DNA of 64,000 bases. Origin: Spirodela intermedia (Eukaryota > Streptophyta > Magnoliopsida > Alismatales > Araceae). Positions 1 through 10,844 of the stretch are shown here, in pieces. Under the pieces are notes generated by a model. The model did not search any database. It had not been told where the DNA came from and worked only from the letters and a program-made list of their open reading frames with translations. Within the stretch, counting starts at the first letter, position 1; each line of letters starts with the position of its first letter. Location of the stretch: contig LR746272.1 of the NCBI GenBank assembly GCA_902729315.2, positions 2,390,035-2,454,034 of the forward strand. Direction: 5' to 3'. Made by a program: the position numbers and the translations under genes.

Positions 1-360
1 GGCTCGTAGCCGTGGGCGGCTGGGGCCACCCTAATGCCTCTCTGGCTGACATAGGACTCAGAGTCTCCCGGGGTCGGGAGGGGTCTGGTACCGAATCTGT
101 CGGTCTCAATGGAGATGGTGGACTCGTGTCCACTCTAGCTACTCAAGGAGTAGCGGGATCTGACGCCTCGCACGAGTGCCGTGATGATGGTGAACCTCCT
201 CGAGCTCTGGCTGAGCATGTCTCTACCATTGCTCGGTCCTACGGGTGCCTAGATGCCAATGTAATCCTATATGAATGGTCTACTGGTGGTATGGAAGCTC
301 GGTGAGCATCCTTAGGGGACCGAGGTTAGGTGGTAACCCAACCTGGCTCTGATACCAATT
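1..360 (-). mobile_element. Chromovirus leader and 5' gag fragment (element 2)
   Basis: Read on the minus strand, this is the leader and start of gag of a Ty3/gypsy chromovirus. Positions 1-185 are the reverse complement of sequence that recurs forward at 2979-3180, and 170-360 recurs at 49871-50044. The primer-binding site is at 340-357, next to the LTR end at 361. The fragment runs off the left edge of the window. No intact gag frame is visible. Undoing the inversion described in the findings makes this the internal start of the element whose 5' LTR begins at 38453. Confidence 0.8.
340..357 (-). other. Chromovirus primer-binding site (tRNA-iMet type)
   Basis: On the minus strand this reads TGGTATCAGAGCCAGGTT, the usual initiator-methionine tRNA primer-binding site of plant Ty3/gypsy and Ty1/copia elements. 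It lies three bases past the LTR end (CATCA, 365-361). This fixes the LTR boundary and the orientation of the fragment. Confidence 0.85.
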
Positions 361-1340
361 TGATGTAGGACGGGGTAAGAACCCTTGTACCTGATCAATG
401 AAACTCAAGACCTAGGATGGAGCAATGAAAAGGAGATCGGATAAGAATGTATGGACCCTAGACTCTAGGTCTGACCACCTAACCTTAGTATAAGCAGGCA
501 TACCAATATGCACAATCAACTCAAGACAACCCGGGGAAACACTCGACGATGGTAAGTGTGAGGCCCTCTCGGTCCACATTCGGATAGACAGCAAAACGAT
601 CATCGTGAAGTAGCCTAGGGCTGCAGCTCACGAGTGGTGACAAGTCTGGCGCAGCATCGGAAGTCACAACCTGATAACCCGTCCCATCCTGTCTACGTTC
701 TCCTGATGGCGGTGGAAATGAGCCGAGAAAACCCTTCGAAAGATAATTGAACTTAAGAGGAAGGGGTACGGAGCTAACCTTCAGGGCTGTGTAGCCCGGC
801 GGGTCGTGATGGAGCAGAGACTCAACATAAGCAAAGACCTCCAGGGAAGAGCAACGCTCAGCGTCGACGGTCAGTCCTAGTCGAGAAGTCACCGTAGTCG
901 TCGTCGTAAGGCGTGGCACGGTCGGCGCGGGCGTGGGCACGCTGGTGGGCCGAAGGGCACACTAGCAAGCGCGTGCGGCAAGCCACGTGGTGTACCTCAG
1001 GGCACGCGGGTGGCGGCGCCGGGTGGGTGCGCGGGGCGTGTGTGGCGGCGGTGCTTCGGGGGGAAGGCCGAGCGTCAGCGGCGCTTCGGCGGGAATGCCA
1101 AGCGTCAGCGGCTCTCGGCGGGAATGTCAAGCGTTAGCAGCGCTTCGGTAGGAATGCCGAGCGTCAGCGGCACTTCGACGGGAATGCCGAGCATCAGCGA
1201 TTAGGCGGAAACCCAATTGTCGCTGGAAGGATCGGCTTTCTCTGGCGGCGCTGGGAAGTGGAGCAGAGGAAGGAGACGATCTAGCTGACGATACTAAGGA
1301 GGGTTGAGCCCTCTCGATCTAGGCGGCGCTGGAAACGGCG
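361..1340 (-). mobile_element. 3' half of a chromovirus LTR (element 2, 5' LTR)
   Basis: This is the reverse complement of the downstream half of the roughly 2-kb chromovirus LTR seen complete at 18885-20884. The LTR ends TACATCA at 361. It stops at 1340, where the Athila LTR begins. The last five bases on + (CGGCG, 1336-1340) are one half of a target-site duplication; its partner is at 39536-39540. The upstream half of the same LTR is therefore at 38453-39540. Positions 1060-1200 hold a short GC-rich tandem repeat. Confidence 0.85.
1060..1203. repeat. GC-rich minisatellite inside chromovirus LTR, about 5 units
   Basis: Roughly 30-bp units built around GGGAATGCCGAGCGTCAGCG repeat about five times with point differences. 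The same array occurs at about 50770-50932, while the LTRs at 18885 and 36539 carry only about one unit (near 20158 and 37803). The number of units varies between LTR copies. Confidence 0.75.
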
Positions 1341-2978
1341 TGATAAGTCTTCATTATCATGAGTTAATAATTAGTAAATAATATAGTTTTAGCCTTAACT
1401 TGTGATAAATAGACTTATATTTGTGTTAAAGTGTGAAAAGTTGTTTTCAGTTGATTAATGTGATTTTTTGGGTAATTATGTGATTTTATACGAATTTATA
1501 TGATTTTTATAGTCTTACTTTTGAGATAAATGAAGAAAAAGAAATAAAACTAAAATATTGCAAAATGGGGGGACCCGCCGGCTAGCCGGGCCTGCAAGTG
1601 GGTCGGAAGCTCAGTCAGGGAGTAGCCGCGAGCAGGGGCTCAAGCGGCTTGGACCGATAGGGGCACATGTGCGCCACTCCCCTTCCACGTCACCGGTGGC
1701 TAGCCAGCTGTGGGGCAAGGAGTGGTCGTACACACGAGAGAAGGGACTTTGCTTAAAAAGCTAACATTACTATTTATTCGCCTGAAAAATCGACGCACAA
1801 CCGATGTGGGACTAAACCCACGTCACACCTTCCTCAAAAGGGGCGGACAACCGGCGCGGGTTCGAATCCTCCTAGAGTCAAAATTCATATCTTTTTATCT
1901 GATTATCGCGAGTTTCCTACAGATCGCCGGTGAAGGATTAAGCAACCAGAATCGCTGGATCATCGGCGAAAATCTCGTCAACGCGATTCGCAGAGCATTG
2001 CTACTAAAATTGCTGAACGATTCGCGATAAAAGGATCGCGAATCCATCGAGTAAATCATCTCTGATTGATCGACGAACAAGCCGTCGTCGAGAAGAGGAC
2101 GATCTGCCGGGAGACGAGTCGCCACCTCCTGAGAGCGTACCAGATGCGATGAAGAGCCTCCTCTTGCTCCGCGGACTTGAGGATGAAGCTCCCTGACACG
2201 CGCCCTACCTCCATCTAGCTCCTTTCTGTCGGGTGACAGCCGCAGGAGAGCCGCAAAGTCGCCGTTTTTCCGCTCTGCCGGGTGACAGCCGCCGGAGACG
2301 ACTCGACGACCCATTTCATTAATCTCTAGACTTTACGAGAAGATCTAGAGATTGCCCACGCCGTCCTTGTCTAAGGAGAGCCTTCGAGGCCGTGGACACT
2401 GCACGACAATCCTCCCAAACACTCAGAATTCCGGTGCATCGCCGACGCATTGCCGTCGTGATGCCGGAACTCTGTTTTCCTACTTCCAACTTACTTTACG
2501 CTTCATTTAGTGATATTTTTTGTGATTTTAATTTACCAAAATATACTTTGTTCTATTACGATTCTTCTGGCTTTTATAGATCTTAATTTGATTAATTAAA
2601 TCATCTATAATCGCTTACGTAAGAATTGTCGAGCGGAACTCTATTTCTGCCCGATTCGCATTCGTCGGGCGCTGACGTCATCCTGACGTCCGCACCCTTA
2701 TTTCCCTTTTTCGTGAATTTTAAATATATTTCCTTTTCATTTCCTAGTATACAATTCATAGAAAATCGTATTCATTGAGAAAAATTCTGAATAATTACCA
2801 TATATTATATTAAATCCTTGTGATCGACCTGGAAAATTACTACTATTTTTGGGAGTTTTATTGAATTATAATTGATATATTTGTTCAGAAATACTTCTAA
2901 ATATCTGAAAATTCGTATTTTCTAGTTTTATAAATTTTATATTTGCGTGATTTAATATACAACGACTAAGTCACATCA
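1341..2978 (+). mobile_element. Solo Athila-type LTR at inversion junction
   Basis: This 1638-bp LTR starts TGATAAGTCTTCATTATCAT and ends with CACATCA. It belongs to the same family as the LTRs at 3714, 12446, 39541, 48221 and 50961, but lies in the opposite orientation. It shares subfamily features with the 39541 and 48221 LTRs, for example CTGAATAAATAT-type rather than ATAAATAAATAT-type sequence. No internal region is attached. Its flanks do not match each other: CGGCG before it, ACCAT after it. Each flank matches a flank of the element at 39541-49870 instead, so this LTR marks a rearrangement breakpoint and not a simple solo LTR. Confidence 0.9.
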
Positions 2979-3713
2979 ACCATCATCACGGCACTCGTAC
3001 GAGGCCTTAGATCCCGCTACTCTCTGAGTAGCTAGAGTGGACACGAGTCCACCATCTTCGTCGAGATCGACGGATTTGGTACCAGACCCCTCCCGACCCC
3101 GAGAGACTCTGAGCCCTATGTCGGCCAGAGAGGCATCAAGGCGGTCCCAGCCGCCTGCGGCTATGAGCCGCCGAGCTGGGAAGGAATCCGTGCCCTACTA
3201 TCCACCGAAGAGTACTAGGGGTCATGGTAGAGGTGGCCAATGGCAACCTTTGCCCCGGTACCCTTCAAGGGATGGAGCGCGCTCCCTTCCAGATGATGTC
3301 ATGTGTAGCATGACCTAGGCTATTGAACATCTGGAGCGAGCTACCTTTGTAGCCGCAGCTCATGGCCCACCGCCACTGGCTCCACTGCTGGTTGCGTATC
3401 CGGTCGCACCACTGACCGCACCCCCTATTACATAGGCATATCAAGAGCATCGCGAGCCCCGCCGGCCTATGAGCCCCAATAGTGATCCATATGATCACCA
3501 GTACCTCGATCACGATCATCATCGAGGGAATCTTCGTCACTGCAACACACCACGTCACGACGATGGCCACGATCAATTGGGCGGTCGTTGGCCACAAGAT
3601 ACTTATGATCACCACGAGCCGGTCTACCCTGCTCATAAGGACGATCTCCCACGTCCACCACCACCGCCACCCGACCCCACTACGAGGACTATTGACCCCA
3701 CAGACGCGACCAA
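2979..3713 (+). pseudogene. Chromovirus gag segment between two Athila insertions
   Basis: This is forward chromovirus gag sequence. Its first 200 bases are the counterpart of 1-185 on -. It encodes low-complexity Pro/Ser/Arg- and His/Asp-rich peptide in more than one frame, with stops between segments, so gag is broken. Before the rearrangement it followed on from 49871-50044 (read on -), joined through an Athila insertion with TSD ACCAT (2979-2983 and 49875-49871). It continues at 14076 beyond the next Athila element. Confidence 0.75.
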
Positions 3714-5343
3714 GGACACGACTCAGTCGTTGTATATTAAATCACGCAAATCTAAAATTTATAAAACTAGAAAATACGAATTTCCGGATATTTAGAAGTA
3801 TTTATAAATAAATATATCAATTATAATTCAATAAAAGTTCCAAAAATAGCGGTAATTTCCCAGGTCGATCACAGGGATGTAATATAATATTTTGTAATTA
3901 TTCAGAGTTTTTCTCAATGAATACGATTTTCTATGAATTTTATACTAGGAAATGAAAAGGAAATATATTTAAAATTCACGAAAAAAAAAGAGGAAATAAG
4001 GGTGCGGACGACAGGATGACGTCAGCGCCCGGCGAACGCGAATCGGGCAGAAACAGAGTTCCGCCCGGCGATTCTTACGTAAGCGATTACAGACGATTTA
4101 ATTAATCAAATTAAGATCTGTAAAAGCCGGAAGAATCGTAATTGAACGAAGTATAGTTTGGTAAATTAAAATCACACAAAGTATCACTAAATAAAGTGTA
4201 AATTAAATTGAAAGCAGGAAACCAAAGTTCCGGCGTCGCGATGGCGATGCGTCGGCGATGCACCGGAATCCTGAGCGTTCGGGAGGATCATCGTGCAGTG
4301 TCCACGGCCTCGAAGGCTCTCCTTGGACAAAGACGACGTGGGCAATCTCTAGATCTTCTCGCGAAGTCTAGAGATCAATGAAGTGGGTCGTCGAGTCGTC
4401 TCCGACGGCTGTCACCCGGCGGAGCGGAAAAACGGCGACTTTGCGGCTCTCCGGCGGCTGTCACCCGACGGAGAGGAGCTGGATGGAGGTGGGGCGCGTG
4501 TCAGGGAGCTTCATCCTCAGGTCCGCGCAGCAAGGGGAGGCTCTTCATCGCATCTGGTACGCTCTTAGGAGGTGGCGACTCGTCTCCCGGCGGATCGTCC
4601 TCTTCCCGATGACGGCTTGTTCGTCGATCAATCGGAGATGATTTACTCGATGGATTGCGATCCTTTTATCGCGAATCGTTCAGCAATTTTAGTAGCAATG
4701 CTCCGCGAATCGCGTTGACGAGATTTTCGCCGATGATCCAGCGATTCCGGTTGCTTAATCCTTCACCGGCGATCTGCAGGAAAGTCGCGATAATCAGTTA
4801 AAAATATATGAATTTTGACTCTGGGAGGATTCGAACCCGCGGCGGTCGCCCGCCCCTGAACAAGGTGTGACGCGGGTTTAGTCCCACATCAGTTGTGCGC
4901 GGATTATTTGGGCGAATATATAGTAAAGTTAGCTTCGTAGGCAAAATCCTCTCGCGTGTACGACCACTCCTTGCCCCACAGCCGGCTGACCACCGGTGAC
5001 GTGGAAGGGGAGTGGCGCACACGTGCCCCTATCGATCCAAGCAAGCTGCTCGAGCCCCTGCTCGCGGCTACTCCCCGACTGCGCTTCCGACCCGCTTGCG
5101 GGCCCGGCTGGCCGGCGGGTCTCCCCATTTTGCAATATTTTTATTTTTATTTCTTGTTCTTCGTTTATCTCAAAACTAAGACTGTAAAAATCGTATAAAA
5201 TCACATAATTACCCAAAAATTCACGTTAATCAACTGAAAACCATTTTTCATGCTTTAACACAAATATAAGTCTATTTATCATGAGTTAAGGCTAAAACTA
5301 TATTATTTACTAATTATTAACTCATGATAATGAAGACTTATCA
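3714..5343 (-). repeat. 3' LTR of Athila copy 1
   Basis: Same length (1630 bp) as the LTR at 12446-14075 and near-identical throughout. On + it ends GAAGACTTATCA. The outermost bases at 3714-3720 read GGACACG instead of the family TGACGTG, so the terminus is eroded or the junction was altered. The LTR contains GGATTCGAACCC (about 4829-4840), a tRNA B-box-like motif. Confidence 0.9.
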
Positions 5344-5352
5344 CACCCCCCA
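5344..5352 (-). other. Polypurine tract of Athila copy 1
   Basis: On the minus strand this reads TGGGGGGTG directly before the LTR start TGATAAG. Plus-strand DNA priming is expected here. The equivalent tract in copy 2 starts at 41128. Confidence 0.75.
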
Positions 5353-6951
5353 ACTTAAATCATTGCTAGTCCCTTAGCAATGGAATTACGAAAATAAAAA
5401 TTTACAAATCTCAAACATCATATTCAATACAGAAAAGAAATACAATTAGAAATGATGCACCTTAAAACACTTTGGATTCTTATATCAAGTATTTAAGAAT
5501 GATGTCAAGCACTTAAATGTTTAAACACTCCTTGGAATAACAATCTAGACTTCACTTCTTCTATTCACATCTTTATCACTTCTTCACTCATAGATGTATT
5601 TACAAGATGTTCCAATTATCAATACTCATCCAAGAATAATATTGATCTTACATTTCCCTTTTTCTATGACTTGATTTTTGAAGTTTGCACTATATTTCTT
5701 CCTTCTTTTTTTTTTTATATATATAGTGGATAAGTAGCTTTTCCTGTAGACAAATTTCAACAATAAGAATGATGTCTCACACCCTCCATGTGTGCTCTTC
5801 ATTTTCAGGGCTTTCACTTTATCCACTTATTTTTTAGCAAGTGTTTTTCTATGCACGATTTTCGACAATGAGAATGATGTCTCACACCCTCCATGTGTAC
5901 TCTTCGTTTCTAGATTTTTCACATTGCTCTCTCTTTTTTTTTTTTTTTTTTGAAATAAGTGATTTCTCCTCACAAGTCCTATAGATCAGGGTGCAAAAAT
6001 CTCCATTAAACTCAAATGATCAATCAAATTTTCACATCAAGTAAATATTATCCATCAAGATCATGAAGTGAAAATCTGTAAAATCAAATCCATGTTATCT
6101 ATCATGTATCCAAGGAGTATTCCAACATTTCATGCTACTAGATCATTCTTTTGACTCAATAATAATCTTCCTAGTATCTTTTGGTATCAATCAATCTAAT
6201 TGATTTAATTTTTCATGCATGCAATATGATGTAAGGAATTTGTAAATTAGATAGTTCTGACAGTTCTGTTTTCTATTTTCAGTTCTATTTTAGGAGCAAT
6301 AAATTTATCAAAAATAAATCAAAACTATCTTCTTTATAGCTGTAATTTCGAATTTCAGTAATATATGTCTAGGGGATTGAAATGTGAGAAAAGGGTCTCT
6401 ATAATTTCAAATTTCGGGTTGTTTTTTCATCTGCTGTTTTTAACAGTCTGTTGTTCCTGACAGAAAACCAGAAAATAGATGTTGCAGTTTTTCCGAATTC
6501 GGCGATTTTTTTTTATTTTTTTAGTTGCTGTTCTAAGTTGAATAAAATGCAAACACATGTTCTTAATCGTCCTACAGCATAAATTAATAATGAATACTTC
6601 CCCCCCGACTTAAAAATGACATTGTCCTCAATGACACAAAAAAAATCGAAACAGAATATGCAGAAAATATAATTTTCAAGTAAAGCATGCATATATGCAA
6701 AGTTAAGCATTAAAAATATTGTCATAAATGATAAAGCTCAGAAAGACATCATCTCAACCTCGTTTTTAATTTTCCACTTCATCTTACACACCTCCTCCTG
6801 CACTTCTTCGAAAAAAAACAAATACAGAAACAAGTACTGCGAAATTCTAAGAAAAACAGAGCTTAAAAAAAATCAAACAGAATGAAATAAAAACCATGGG
6901 TTGCCTCCCATGCAGCACTGAATTTAATGTCTCCAGCTGGACTCCTTGATC
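5353..6951 (-). other. Noncoding 3' region of Athila copy 1, no env
   Basis: This 1.6-kb stretch between integrase and the 3' LTR is AT-rich and has no long open frame on either strand. Some Athila elements carry an envelope-like gene here; this one does not. A second polypurine-type tract (on -, CGGGGGGGAAG) lies at about 6598-6608, and the LTR-proximal one is at 5344. Near 5765-5800 and 5871-5905 a segment containing GATGTCTCACACCCTCCATG is repeated about 106 bp apart. Poly-T runs occur near 5706 and 5936. The same layout is seen in copy 2 at 41128-42720. Confidence 0.75.
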
Positions 6952-9900
6952 TTACTCTTGAATTTCTTTTAATAATAAAATTTCTTTTTCTGCAAGGCGT
7001 TCATGTTCTATGTAATGTTTAAGCCGCTGTCCATTTACCTTAAAGTTATGATCACTTTTAGGATCTTTAATCATTACAGCCCCATGATCATATGTCTCTT
7101 CCACCACATAAGGCCCTTTCCATTTTGATTTTAATTTTCCTGGAATAATTTCAGCCTAGAATCATATAACCACACTTTTTGTCCAACATCAAATTTTTTT
7201 CTGCTAATGTATTTATCATGAAAAGTTTTAGTTTTTTCTTTATATATTCTATGATTTTCATAAGCTTCATTCCTCAACTCCTCTAGTTCATGTAACTGAA
7301 AAATTCTATGCCCACCAGCTGATTTTTCATCCATACATAAATTTTTTATAGCCCATAATGCTTTATGCTCTATTTCCACAGGAAGATGACATGGCTTTCC
7401 AAAAATGAGACGAAATGGGGACATACCTATGGGATTTTTATAAGCTGTTCTATAAGCCCATAATGCATCTTGTAATTTCGTGGGCCAATCTTTCCTATCT
7501 GGTCTAACTATTTTTCTCAAAATTCTCTGAATTTCCTTATTTGCTACTTCAACTTGCCCATTTGTTTGGGGATGATATGGAGTGGCTACTCTATGGTGTA
7601 CTCCATTCTTTTTCAACAGTTCTCTGAAATTTTTATTTGTAAAATGTGTTCCTCCATCACTAATAATCACTCTAGGACATCCAAATCTCGAAAAAATATT
7701 TTCCTACACAAATTTCATCACGATTTTATGATCATTAGTTCTAGTAGGAATAGCTTCCACCCACTTCGACACATAATCAACAGCAAGCAAAATATATTCA
7801 TATTTTTCAGCTGATGGGAAGGGACCCATGAAATCTATTCCCCATACATCAAAAATTTCGACTACTAACATGTTACTCATGGGCATTTCATCTTTTTTAC
7901 TCATGTTACTTATAGATTGGCATGAAATACATGTTCTACTAAATTCTATAGAATCTCTAATGATTGTAGGCCAATAAAAACCACACTGAAAAATTTTTGC
8001 AGCTGTTTTTCGTCTAGAGAAGTGTCCTCCACAGTTAGATGAATGGCACATGTTAATAATGCTATGGTATTCTTCTTCAGGAACACATCTCCTTAAAATT
8101 TGATCATTGCCCAAGTAATATAAATCAGGATCATGCCAAAAATAATTTCTAATCTTAGAAAAGAAATGATTTTTTCTGTTCTTATCCCACTGTTCTGGAG
8201 TTTTTCCAGAAACCAGAAAATTAACAATATGTGCATACCATGGTGATGGTTGATGTTGAGCTGCCATCAATTGTTCATCTGGAAATGCGTCTTGTAAAGG
8301 TGCTGCATTTATTCCTGTGTCACTTAATCTAGAAAGATGGTCAGCAACAGCATTCTCGAAACCTTTTTTATCTTTTATTTCTAAGTCAAATTCCTGCAAC
8401 AATAAAATCCATCTTAATAAACGTGGCTTTGCATCTTTCTTATTTAACAGATATTTTAATGCTGCATGATCAGTATAAATAATAATTTTAGCTCCCAAAA
8501 TATATGATCTAAACCTTTCTAACGAAAATACTACAGCTAACAACTCTTTTTCAGTCGTGGTATAATTTAATTGAGCATCGGATATAGTTTTACTAGCATA
8601 TAAAATTACTATGAGTTTTGACTCTTTTGTTTGTCCTAGAACAGCCCCCACTGCATAATTCGATGCATCACATATTATTTCAAAGGGAAGGGACCAATCA
8701 GGAGCTTGTAAAATGGGTGCCTCAGTAAGTAATCTTTTTATTACGGAAAAAGACTCAAAACATTTCTCATCAAAATTAAAAGGCATATCTTTAGATAATA
8801 GCATGGTGAGAGGTTTAGAAATCTTCGAAAAATCTTGAATAAATTTTCTGTAATAACCTGCATGACCCAAGAAAGATCTAATCTGTTTTACTGAATTTGG
8901 AGGTTTCATTTTAGATATAATATCAATTTTTGCTCTATCCACCTCTAAACCCCTTTTACTCACAATATGACCCAACACAACTCCCTCTTTAACCATAAAA
9001 TGTGATTTCTCCCAACTCAAAACTAATTTTTTCTCTATGCATTTCTCAAGTACATGCTGTAAATGATTTAAGCATTCATCAAATGATTCGCCAAAAACAG
9101 AAAAATCGTCCATAAAAATTTCCATGCATTTTCCAATCATATCAGAAAAAATAGACAGCATACATCTTTGAAATGTGGCTGGAGCATTACACAGACCAAA
9201 AGGCATGCATTTAAAAGCAAAAGTACCAAATGGACAAGTGAAAGTTGTTTTTTCTTGATCTAAAGGGTTTATATAAATTTGATTATAACCAGAGTATCCA
9301 TCTAGAAAACAAAAAAAGTTTTTTCCAACTAATTTTTCTAGAATTTGATTAGTAAATGGTAGGGGAAAATGATCTTTTCTAGTAACTGAATTTAATTTTC
9401 TATAATCAATGCAAACTCTCCAACCGGTAGTTAGTCTTGTTTGTATTTCATCCCCATTTTCGTTTTTTATAACCGTAATCCCTGATTTTTTTGGCACTAC
9501 TTGTGTAGGACTAACCCATTTGCTATCTGAAATAGGATAAATAATATCAGCAGCCAGCCACTTTAAAATTTCCTTTTTTACAATTTCCATCATGTTAGGA
9601 TTTAATCTTCGTTGTGGTTCCCTACTAGTTCTAGCCCCCTCCTCTAAATATATACTATACATGCATACACTCATATCAATGCCCCTTAGATCGTCCATTT
9701 TCCAGCCCATAGCTTTCTTATTTTTTCGAAGTACATCTAATAATTCTTCTTCCTGTTCATCACTCAAATCAGCTGCAATAATAACAGGAAATGAATTATT
9801 TTCCTCCAAAAACATATATTTTAAACTAGAGGGAAGAGGTTTCAACTCTAAATTCAGATGATCTTCCTCTTTCTTTTCTTCTAAATTTATATTCTCTATT

Positions 9901-10844
9901 TCCTCTAATTCTTTCAGCACACAGTCATCAATAACATCTGGATCATCAAAATCATCTAGAAGATCTATGGTATGACAATCATATACTTGGGATTTCTTAA
10001 TATCATTTGATATCTCAAAAATTTTAATTTCTACTGATTGATCTCCACATGAAATTTTCGCAATACCTGTGAGAAAATCAATATTCATCTTTTCTGTATG
10101 CAAAAATGGTCTCCCTAAGATGATTGGTGTATCATAAAACTGTCCATTAAAATCCATTTTCAGTACTATGAAATCAGCTGGAAATTTACACCCTTTAACT
10201 GTCACTATCACATTTTCTAAAATACCTTTAGGATGTTTTATGGATCTATCAGCAAATTGTAAGGTAACAGTAGAAAGTTTAAGATGAGAAATATTAAATT
10301 TATCACAAATACTTGCAGGTAATAAATTAATGCTAGCACCGGTGTCAAGTAATGCATTCTGAAAAATGAATCCATCAATATCACACGAAATCAAAGGGGC
10401 ACCTGTATCTCTCAATTTATATGGTAATTGATTTAATAATAATGCACTAGCATGCATAGATAATTTTTCTACTCTAGGTGCCCTTTTTGGTGTACACATT
10501 TCTTTCAAAACTCTAGCATATTCAGGAATATGTTCAATGGCAGTAAGTAAAGGAAGACTAATTTGCACATCTTGTAAAATTTTCTTTATTTCTTCATTGT
10601 GTTCCTTTTTCTTTCTTTGTCTAGGCTCTAGAGCTTTAGGAAATGGAATGGTTGTCCTCTCTTTCGAAATTTCCTTGGTAGAATCTATAAAATCCTCTTC
10701 TACTCCTATTTGATTTTGTTTTGGGTTGTCCACGTTTTCTTTTTCTTCTAATGTTTGGGGATAAGGATCAGCTAAGATCTTACCACTCCTTAATGCATTC
10801 ACTGTCCTAACATTTTCATTTCGTGGGTTTTTTCCTAGATTCAT
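6952..10844 (-). pseudogene. Athila copy 1 pol: protease, RT, RNase H, integrase
   Basis: Pol of the copy 1 element. From the ATG at 10844 a 1046-residue frame shows, in order: aspartic protease (DTGA, residues 167-170), reverse transcriptase (about 430-610, catalytic FMDD at 577-580), RNase H (CDAS at 725-728, TDH near 792) and the integrase zinc region (H934, H941, C972, C975) with the first catalytic Asp in WGIDF (about 1004). The frame ends at a TAG at 7704-7706 where copy 2 has CAG (Gln). It continues in frame from 7670 and then shifts near 7140, because copy 2 has three C/G bases where copy 1 has two. The intended stop matches copy 2's TAA, at 6952. Pol was originally fused in frame to gag; a 17-bp deletion near 10845 separates them. 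Confidence 0.9.

Noticed and set aside
1060-1203. The short tandem units as a CRISPR array
   Set aside because: Units are contiguous without unique spacers, lie inside a retrotransposon LTR, and the DNA is from a plant.
4378-4641. Small frames in the Athila LTRs (for example starting MKWVVESS) as genes
   Set aside because: They recur in every LTR copy only because the LTR recurs, overlap each other in several phases, and vary by frameshift and stop among copies.
4827-4842. A tRNA gene suggested by GGATTCGAACCC in the Athila LTRs
   Set aside because: Only the B-box/T-arm part is present. I could not fold a cloverleaf or find a matching A box and acceptor stem around it in any copy.
5353-6951. 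An envelope-like gene 3' of Athila pol
   Set aside because: No frame over about 70 codons, no signal peptide or membrane segment, and the same emptiness in copy 2.
9592-9861. Forward-strand frames opposite Athila pol (also 7554-7814, 45362-45631)
   Set aside because: Antisense shadows of conserved reverse transcriptase and integrase codons, with no independent motif.
10816-10844. Programmed gag-pol frameshifting in Athila copy 1
   Set aside because: The offset comes from a 17-bp deletion; copy 2 keeps gag and pol in one frame at this point.
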